Origin: Acinetobacter bouvetii DSM 14964 = CIP 107468
Lineage (GTDB): Bacteria > Pseudomonadota > Gammaproteobacteria > Pseudomonadales > Moraxellaceae
NCBI RefSeq assembly: GCF_000368865.1
Contig: NZ_KB849730.1
Coordinates: 236,846 to 300,845 of the forward strand
Direction of reading: 5' to 3'
Length of the DNA stretch: 64,000 bases
The notes beneath the pieces are model-generated. The model saw only the letters and a list, made by a program, of their open reading frames with translations. It was not told the DNA's origin and did not search any database. Of this stretch, positions 57,440-64,000 are shown piece after piece. Each line of letters starts with the position of its first letter. Positions within the stretch are counted from its first letter, which is position 1. Position numbers and translations under genes: made by a program.

Positions 57440-57796
57440 ATGACTGTACAACGCCTGCATGTTGCAAAACGCTTTTCTGAAGTTGCCATTTCAGGAAATT
57501 TAGTTCATTTGGCAGGTCAACTGGCCAGTGATTTCAGCTTAGACATCAAAGGCCAAACCCAACAGACGCTTGATATCATTGATCAATTTTTAGCAGATGC
57601 AGGCACAGACAAAAGCCATATCATGTCTGTGACCATCTATTTAAAAGATATTGAAAAAAATTATGCAGCGTTTAATGAAGTTTGGGATGCATGGGTTTCA
57701 GACATTGAAGCATTGCCGCGCACGTGTGTAGAAGCCAAGCTTTATGATCCCAATGTCTTGGTTGAGCTGACCGTGGTTGCGGTTAAAGCGGCATAA
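57440..57796 (+). CDS. RidA family protein
   Basis: A 118-residue trimeric-type protein of the RidA/YjgF family. MTVQRLHVAKRFSEVAISGN, GQLASD, then the C-terminal RTCVEAKLYDPNVLVELTVVA match the family (in RidA itself a conserved arginine in this last segment binds the substrate; here R is the first residue shown). RidA deaminates reactive enamines and imines made by PLP enzymes. Three in-frame starts exist; ATG 57440 has a GAGA site six bases upstream. Not obviously co-transcribed with creD, which has a terminator. Confidence 0.88.
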   Translation: MTVQRLHVAKRFSEVAISGNLVHLAGQLASDFSLDIKGQTQQTLDIIDQFLADAGTDKSHIMSVTIYLKDIEKNYAAFNEVWDAWVSDIEALPRTCVEAKLYDPNVLVELTVVAVKAA

Positions 57797-57822
57797 ATCC
57801 CGAACAAGCCTGCATTGATAAT

Positions 57823-57854
57823 AAAAAAGCATGCGTTTTAGGGCATGCTTTTTT
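57823..57854. terminator. Terminator between ridA and the DUF2726 gene
   Basis: A 12-bp stem, A6-GCATGC (57823-57834) and GCATGC-T6 (57843-57854), loop of 8 bases. It serves both convergent genes. Confidence 0.85.
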
Positions 57855-57861
57855 ATTGGCT

Positions 57862-58401
57862 TCAGCTCAGCGCTTTCAGCTTCTTGCGTTCCAAATCCGA
57901 ATACAGATGATATTTTTTCAGGCCGCTCACCGGCGCTATTGGCTTAAATCGCGCATGCCCATTCAAAAAATCATCCCTCAGCTGAGCATACTCCGGCACA
58001 TCATCATAGCGGATCACACGGTAGCCAGCCATTTGCAGCAAAGCATCCTGATATTGTGAACGCTGTATGCGCTTTAATATCATAGGATCATCCAAAGCAA
58101 TAATCGCCTTTATCTGCTGGCTTTCATCCAGCACAACAAAATCTGCAACCATATTCCGGTACTTATTGCGCGTCCGGTAGTACTTGGTTGTCAGCAGTGC
58201 ATCAAAAGAAACATGCGCCAAAATAGTATGATTTGGCAGAATTTCCTTGAGACGCGTATAGGTCAGCTGCTCATTAATATTGAAAATAGCGCGCTGTTTC
58301 AATGCACTATCTTGCTGCTTGGCATTATTTTCTAGACTTTTCCAAGCCATTATGAGCATGCAGCCGAGCAATATGCTCGCGATCACAATATAAATTGCCA
58401 T
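57862..58401 (-). CDS. DUF2726-domain protein with N-terminal membrane anchor
   Basis: A 179-residue protein. One hydrophobic helix (about 3-20), then a DUF2726 domain (about 45-150): LTYTRLKEILPNHTILAHVSFDALL, NMVADFVVLDESQQIKAIIALDD and AGYRVIRYDDVPE. The pattern resembles the restriction-endonuclease-like core of DUF2726 (D, then D/E-x-K: the IKAIIALDD segment), but no catalytic activity is established. Alone on the minus strand. Confidence 0.75.
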   Translation of the reverse strand: MAIYIVIASILLGCMLIMAWKSLENNAKQQDSALKQRAIFNINEQLTYTRLKEILPNHTILAHVSFDALLTTKYYRTRNKYRNMVADFVVLDESQQIKAIIALDDPMILKRIQRSQYQDALLQMAGYRVIRYDDVPEYAQLRDDFLNGHARFKPIAPVSGLKKYHLYSDLERKKLKALS

Positions 58402-58733
58402 CTCTCATAATCCTTTACATTTTTTATAATCGTTTTAAGCTACAGCGTGTTCATTCAACTCAGTCTGCAACGGGTCTTATTGTTAAAATTGCGATTTAAA
58501 AATTTCTCACCAAGCTTAATTATCCACTAAAACGGATCAACAGCTGTGTCACTTATTTGTAACTGCACATGCTTATTTATATGAGAAATATAGCCCATCA
58601 CCGGCTAATCTTCTTACTGTATGCTATTTCAGGAAAATCTGGCAAGACTGTTTTAGATGATTGTCTAACAATTCCGATAAACTGATTTTTACCAAAGACT
58701 AAGGGCGCCGCAGCGCCCTTAGTCTTTAATCAG
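58402..58733. other. 332-base intergenic region with a strong hairpin
   Basis: No supported gene. It holds the promoter side of the DUF2726 gene and, at 58694-58727, a perfect 15-bp hairpin (AAAGACTAAGGGCGC, loop CGCA, GCGCCCTTAGTCTTT) right after the ygiQ stop (minus strand). It probably ends the ygiQ transcript, though the T run on that side is poor (TTTGG). Confidence 0.6.
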
Positions 58734-61142
58734 TTAAGCCTTGGATTTGGCTTTTGCTTTGCTCTTTGTTCCGCCAAACGGCTTTTTATCGCCTGTTTCA
58801 CGCGGCGGCAAGCCCGTATGCTGTGTCAAAATCTGACCGCGTTCAGGGCGCTTTTTCGTATTCGATGGACGGCTTTGACCTTGTGCCGCTTTTCCACGAT
58901 TTCCTTGTTCACCGGTACGTTTCTGTGAATCCCCTGCTACGCTCGAGTTTTTCTTACGTGCAGATTTATATTCACCTTCAATACTTGCAGGCTGATAGGT
59001 TGGAATCAAATGCTGTTTCGAGTTGCCAATCAAGTCCTGACGGCCCATTTCTCTCAGGGCATCGCGCAGCAGCGGCCAGTTGTTTGGATCATGGTAACGC
59101 AAGAATGCTTTATGCAGGCGGCGGCGCTTCTCACCTTTAACAATATCCACATCTTCGGTATAACGCGCGACTTTCGCCAGCGGGTTTTTCCCTGTGTAGT
59201 ACATGGTCGTTGCAGTTGCCATTGGCGACGGATAGAAGGTCTGCACCTGATCGGCACGGAAACCGTTCTTCTTCAGCCAAATGGCCAAATTCATCATGTC
59301 ATAATCTGTGGTGCCCGGGTGCGCTGCGATAAAGTACGGAATTAAATACTGTTCCTTGCCGGCTTCCTTACTGAACCGCTCAAACATCTGCTTGAAGCGG
59401 TCATAAGTCCCAATCCCCGGTTTCATCATCTTCGACAATGGGCCTTTTTCAGTATGTTCAGGGGCAATTTTTAAATAGCCGCCGACATGGTGCTGCACCA
59501 GTTCTTTGACATATTCAGGGTTCAATACTGCAAGGTCATAACGCAAACCTGAACCAATCAAAATCTTTTTAATGCCCTTAATCGCACGCGCCTTACGGTA
59601 CAGCTGGGTTAATGGCGCATGATCGGTATGCAAGTTCTGACATACTCCAGGGAAGACACATGACGGCTTACGGCAGTTCTTTTCAATTTCAGGATCTTTA
59701 CATGCCAGACGGTACATATTGGCGGTTGGGCCGCCCAAGTCTGAAATAATGCCGGTAAAGCCCGGCGCGGTATCACGGATTTTTTCCACTTCGCGCAGAA
59801 TCGATTCTTCAGAACGGTTCTGAATAATACGGCCTTCATGTTCCGTAATCGAACAGAAGGTACAGCCGCCAAAACAGCCGCGCATGATATTCACAGAGAA
59901 TTTAATCATGTCAAAGGCAGGGAAACGCGCTTCACCATAGGCAGGATGCGGCAGACGCGCATAAGGCAGGTCAAACACATAGTCCATTTCTTCGGTGGTC
60001 AGCGGAATCGGCGGCGCATTCAGCCACACATCGCGCTCGCCATGCTTTTGCACCATGGCGCGCGCATTGCCTGGATTGGTTTCCAGATGCAAGATCCGGT
60101 TGGCATGCGCATATAAAACCGGATCATCTGCCACCGCTTCAAATGCAGGCAAGCGAATCACCGCCAATTCACGCGGCGGCAACTTATGTTTAATCGCTTT
60201 CGATGCAGGCTGCAGCTGCACAATCTGGGTATTTTCATCCAAATTATCGCCTTCGCGAACAATTTGATTCGTAACGATTTCTTTTTGGAAATTTTGGTAT
60301 TGCGTTAAAGAATTGCCCTTGCCCTGCTCAATTTCACAACCGTCCAGATCCTCAGTCATCACATAAGGATTGATGATTGGATCGACACGGCCAATCGCAT
60401 CGACATCATTGGAAGCAATTTCCACGAACTTCGCTTTAGAGGCGCGGTTATGTTTATTGACAATAAATGCGGTACCGCGAACATCCGTAATGTCCGTGAT
60501 CTTTTCACCGCGAGCCAGACGATGCATGACTTCAGTGATCGAACGTTCACCATTGCCGTACATCAGCAAATCGGCTTTGGAATCCATCAGCACAGAACGG
60601 CGTACTTTGTCTGACCAATAGTCATAATGGGCAATTCGGCGCAATGAAGCTTCAATCCCGCCTAACAATACAGGCACATCCGGATAGGCTTCACGCACAC
60701 GCTGACAATACACCGTTGCGGCACGGTCTGGACGTTTATTGGGCTGATTATCAGGAGAATAGGCATCATCTGAACGGATTTTACGGTCAGCCGTATAACG
60801 GTTGATCATCGAATCCATGTTGCCTGCAGTGACACCCCAGGCAATATTCGGCTTGCCTAAAACTTTAAATGCTTCAGCCGAAGTCCAGTCAGGCTGTGCA
60901 ATGATCCCGACACGGAAACCCTGTGCTTCCAAGGTACGCCCGATGATGCCTGAACAGAAAGACGGGTGGTCAATATACGCATCGCCGCAGACCAAAATAA
61001 AATCACAGCTGTCCCAACCGAGTTGATCCATTTCCTCGCGCGACATCGGCAAAAATGGCGCAGGATCAAAACACGACGCCCAATATTTGTCGTAATCAAA
61101 CAGCGCTTTCGGCGCGGTCTGCATGGTATAAGCAGTAGACAT
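58734..61142 (-). CDS. ygiQ: YgiQ family radical SAM protein
   Basis: An 802-residue protein. The N-terminal region binds cobalamin-like ([15 protein letters not shown]); the radical SAM motif C-x3-C-x2-C is in [16 protein letters not shown] (about residue 395). A second Cys region ([15 protein letters not shown]) follows. The C-terminal 80 residues are basic and low-complexity (many K, R, S, G). Function is unknown. I start at ATG 61142; a TTG three codons upstream is the alternative. Widespread in Gammaproteobacteria. Confidence 0.88.
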   Translation of the reverse strand: MSTAYTMQTAPKALFDYDKYWASCFDPAPFLPMSREEMDQLGWDSCDFILVCGDAYIDHPSFCSGIIGRTLEAQGFRVGIIAQPDWTSAEAFKVLGKPNIAWGVTAGNMDSMINRYTADRKIRSDDAYSPDNQPNKRPDRAATVYCQRVREAYPDVPVLLGGIEASLRRIAHYDYWSDKVRRSVLMDSKADLLMYGNGERSITEVMHRLARGEKITDITDVRGTAFIVNKHNRASKAKFVEIASNDVDAIGRVDPIINPYVMTEDLDGCEIEQGKGNSLTQYQNFQKEIVTNQIVREGDNLDENTQIVQLQPASKAIKHKLPPRELAVIRLPAFEAVADDPVLYAHANRILHLETNPGNARAMVQKHGERDVWLNAPPIPLTTEEMDYVFDLPYARLPHPAYGEARFPAFDMIKFSVNIMRGCFGGCTFCSITEHEGRIIQNRSEESILREVEKIRDTAPGFTGIISDLGGPTANMYRLACKDPEIEKNCRKPSCVFPGVCQNLHTDHAPLTQLYRKARAIKGIKKILIGSGLRYDLAVLNPEYVKELVQHHVGGYLKIAPEHTEKGPLSKMMKPGIGTYDRFKQMFERFSKEAGKEQYLIPYFIAAHPGTTDYDMMNLAIWLKKNGFRADQVQTFYPSPMATATTMYYTGKNPLAKVARYTEDVDIVKGEKRRRLHKAFLRYHDPNNWPLLRDALREMGRQDLIGNSKQHLIPTYQPASIEGEYKSARKKNSSVAGDSQKRTGEQGNRGKAAQGQSRPSNTKKRPERGQILTQHTGLPPRETGDKKPFGGTKSKAKAKSKA

Positions 61143-61279
61143 GGCTAGCAATTCTCGGCTGGCAGATGAAAGACCTGAAGATCAGATCAAAGATGAAAGC
61201 CGATCATTTTAACATGAATTCCATTCATCTTGCTTGACTATAATTTATACAAAACACCTCGATTGATAATCAAAAAAAA

Positions 61280-61295
61280 GCATCCTTGCGGATGC
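61280..61295 (-). terminator. Terminator of the M48 peptidase gene
   Basis: GCATCC (61280-61285) and GGATGC (61290-61295), loop TTGC, with eight A residues at 61272-61279 that read as T on the minus strand. Confidence 0.8.
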
Positions 61296-61325
61296 TGAAA
61301 ACCTAGACCGATTACAATCCAAAAC

Positions 61326-62162
61326 TTACTGCGCCATATTCCGCGCTGCATATTGGCTTGAATGGGCTTTGGTGGCTAGAACCTGTTCATATCTTGCCCG
61401 CATCTCCGGCAAATATTTTTCAATGTTTGCGATGCGTTTTGCATATAGCGCATCATTCATCAGCGGCTTTATATCAAAAGCTTTGCGGCGGTTGCTTTCA
61501 TTCTGAAATTTTGCCCAAAAGTCTACAGCTGCTTTGGGGTTATAGCCGGCACGGGACATAATATCCAAACCAATCACATCTGCTTCAACTTCTAAATTCC
61601 AGCCTTTCGGAATCAAAGCCGCTTGGCTGGTGACACTGGCGGCTGCCGAAGCAATTGCGCCTGCACCTGCTGTAGCAGTTAATATGGCAAGATTGCTGGC
61701 CAGCAGCATCGATGCTTTTTCCCGATTATGATCCCGCAGCGAATGCGCCATTTCATGCGCTACAACAAAAGCCAGCTCATCTTGATTCAGCTTCAGACCC
61801 CAATATAGGCCGGTATTTACAATAATTTTTCCGCCAGGCAAGCTATGTGCATTTAATTCACCATTTAAATTGCCTTTAATATCCCACTTCCACTGCTCTG
61901 ATCCTCTGCGGAATGCATCTGCTTCAGTACGAAGCTGTTCCATAACTTGATTCAGCTTTGCATCAATGACCAAAACCTGCTGATCTTTTGCCCTATTCAC
62001 AAACCGTGTATAGGATCGCTCTGATTGGGCGGTCCATGCTTTTTCAGGAATGACCATAAATTGTTTACGGTCTGCGCCAGCGGTACCCATATTGGTTGTA
62101 CTCATACATCCAGAAAATAATAAACAGCCTGATGTCATTATTGAAAATATAATATTCTTCAT
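61326..62162 (-). CDS. M48-family metalloprotease lipoprotein
   Basis: A 278-residue lipoprotein. Signal peptide with lipobox FSGC (C19). The zinc motif HEMAH (136-140) with the family tail (LRDHNREKAS) and the third ligand region NLEVEADVIGLDIMS follow. It resembles LoiP/YggG and BepA-type periplasmic proteases that cut or refold outer-membrane proteins. No TPR domain, so not BepA. Terminator follows; the gene is downstream of the rRNA operon end, same strand. Confidence 0.87.
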   Translation of the reverse strand: MKNIIFSIMTSGCLLFSGCMSTTNMGTAGADRKQFMVIPEKAWTAQSERSYTRFVNRAKDQQVLVIDAKLNQVMEQLRTEADAFRRGSEQWKWDIKGNLNGELNAHSLPGGKIIVNTGLYWGLKLNQDELAFVVAHEMAHSLRDHNREKASMLLASNLAILTATAGAGAIASAAASVTSQAALIPKGWNLEVEADVIGLDIMSRAGYNPKAAVDFWAKFQNESNRRKAFDIKPLMNDALYAKRIANIEKYLPEMRARYEQVLATKAHSSQYAARNMAQ

Positions 62163-62804
62163 AAATCACCTTGGCCATTAAAATAATCGCTTCATAATTA
62201 TTAAAGATAAATTAATAATAAAAATCAAAGCCATTTATCGGAAGGTATAAAACAAAGAAAATTAAAAAAAATATCATTATTTATCAAAACATTATAGATT
62301 TTCAAAAAAGCTGGCATTAATCGATAAATTGATTAAATTAAGTCAATTTTTTCAATTATTTTCAAAGAATCACATATCAATTCATATTATTCACATTTCT
62401 ATGAAATTCTATAAATAAAATAGAGATAAACAAATACAAAGTCTCATTTTTAATATTTAGTGTCGATTTCGAGATTCAATAATTCGACTTTAGCCGCATT
62501 AAAAGAACTTACTGAAACTAAGTAAAATACGGCTTATTCAAGTGGCGAAATCACTTCCTAAGCGATAATCAATACCGTAAAAATTGTCAATGCGGCGGCG
62601 AAATTCAGCAATCTGATCATCAATATTAGGCTCCGCACCGCACTGAAGCATGCACGCAGGCAGCTAAATTCTATTGAAACAGCAGATTAACCTTATGCTG
62701 GCTTTCTGACTCTGCCCGTCCTTCCGCTTTATCCTTCCTATTTTTATTTAATGCATAAAAAAACACCCCTAACTGCTTGAGTTAGGGGTGTTTTCGAATA
62801 ATGA
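62163..62804. other. 642-base intergenic region between the M48 gene and the rRNA operon
   Basis: No gene supported; the part 62180-62460 is very AT-rich. It contains an imperfect hairpin at 62492-62534 (AGCCGCATT with AATACGGCT, one G-U, plus an inner TTACT/AGTAA). The rRNA operon terminator is at its far end. No tRNA was recognised. Confidence 0.5.
62760..62794 (-). terminator. rRNA operon terminator
   Basis: A perfect 15-bp stem (62760-62774 and 62780-62794, core ACACCCCTAACT) with loop GCTTG, followed on the minus strand by T residues (the A run at 62757-62760). It is 10 bases beyond the 5S gene. Confidence 0.9.
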
Positions 62805-62919
62805 GCTGGCGATGACTTACTCTCACATGGGTAACCCCACACTACCATCAGCGCTAAGAGGTTTCACTTCTGAGTTCGGGAAGGGATCAGGTGGTTCACT
62901 CTTGCTATTGTCGCCAGCA
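62805..62919 (-). rRNA. rrf: 5S ribosomal RNA
   Basis: About 115 bases on the minus strand. Ends pair as expected (GCTGGCGA at one end, TCGCCAGC at the other), and the loop sequences CCGAACTCAGAAGTGAAA and GATGGTAGTGTGGGGT are the standard 5S landmarks. Boundaries are estimated to a few bases. Confidence 0.95.
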
Positions 62920-63103
62920 CAACTGTTATGACTTTGCATTTGGTCTTATCTTTTCAGTGCCGTTGCTTGGTCAAATGAGTTATTAACAGAAGTACTTGAG
63001 TTCATTTAATTTGTTCATTGTATCTAGCTTTTTAACTAAATCAAGTTTGATTGATTATATGTGAATCAATTGAAGCATGATATACAGCTGCTTGGGCGTT
63101 GTA
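62920..63103 (-). other. 23S-5S internal transcribed spacer
   Basis: About 184 bases between the 23S and 5S genes. AT-rich, without a tRNA gene. Confidence 0.75.

Positions 63104-64000
<897 letters not shown>

Noticed and set aside
62163..62804. tRNA gene between the M48 gene and 5S rRNA
   Set aside because: No cloverleaf or T-loop GTTCRA signature was found in this AT-rich stretch.

Overview
The window is chromosomal DNA from a member of the genus Acinetobacter (Moraxellaceae, Gammaproteobacteria). The evidence is gene content and order: nrdR-ribD-methyltransferase-ribE, glnK-amtB, ubiK-comM, OprD-type porin next to ppa, pepA-holC beside lptF-lptG, gacA-pilS-pilR, xerD-dsbC-hom-thrC and murD-ftsW run in the order I recall from A. 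baumannii. Base composition looks richer in G+C than A. baumannii, so another species is likely, but the species cannot be fixed from the window alone. It is almost entirely core genome: no insertion sequence, prophage, integron or CRISPR array was seen.

Layout. 1-5.6 kb: the 3' end of gluQ converges on murD-ftsW (cell wall); feoA-feoB plus a small third gene (ferrous iron uptake) sit behind a promoter covered by a Fur box. 5.7-10.3 kb: xerD, a lipoprotein-type dsbC, then hom and thrC (threonine synthesis) with hairpins in the leader and between the genes. 10.3-15.3 kb: pbpG, then gacA-pilS-pilR, three signalling genes in a row. 15.3-23.4 kb: ctpA, gpmI, lptG and lptF on the minus strand, pepA-holC and two unknown genes on the plus strand. 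23.4-31.7 kb: a DedA protein, ribE, an orphan adenine methyltransferase, ribD and nrdR, then amtB and glnK, then ubiK and comM. Two NrdR-box-like sites bracket the amtB terminator in front of nrdR. 31.7-37.2 kb: two TorF-type outer-membrane proteins, an OprD-type porin, ppa and small membrane proteins. 37.2-52.6 kb: fadD, parC, transporters, a TerC/CBS/CorC protein, a LOG protein, a GH25 muramidase, a metallo-beta-lactamase-fold protein and dinB.

52.6-57.1 kb holds a creB-creC-creD envelope-stress system. Cre-tag direct repeats (TTCAC-N6-TTCAC type) lie in front of creB (one mismatch) and creD (exact), an unrecognised 99-residue membrane protein gene sits between creB and creC, and a terminator follows creD. 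Then come a RidA protein, a DUF2726-type protein, a YgiQ-type radical SAM protein and a lipoprotein M48 peptidase. The window ends in an rRNA operon on the minus strand: terminator, 5S, spacer and the 3' part of 23S.

Most genes are recognisable housekeeping genes. No clearly new multi-gene system was found. The points most worth following are the unknown gene inside the cre operon, the paired NrdR-like boxes around the amtB terminator, the lipoprotein form of DsbC, the methyltransferase translationally coupled to ribD, and a PiT-like membrane protein of unknown substrate.
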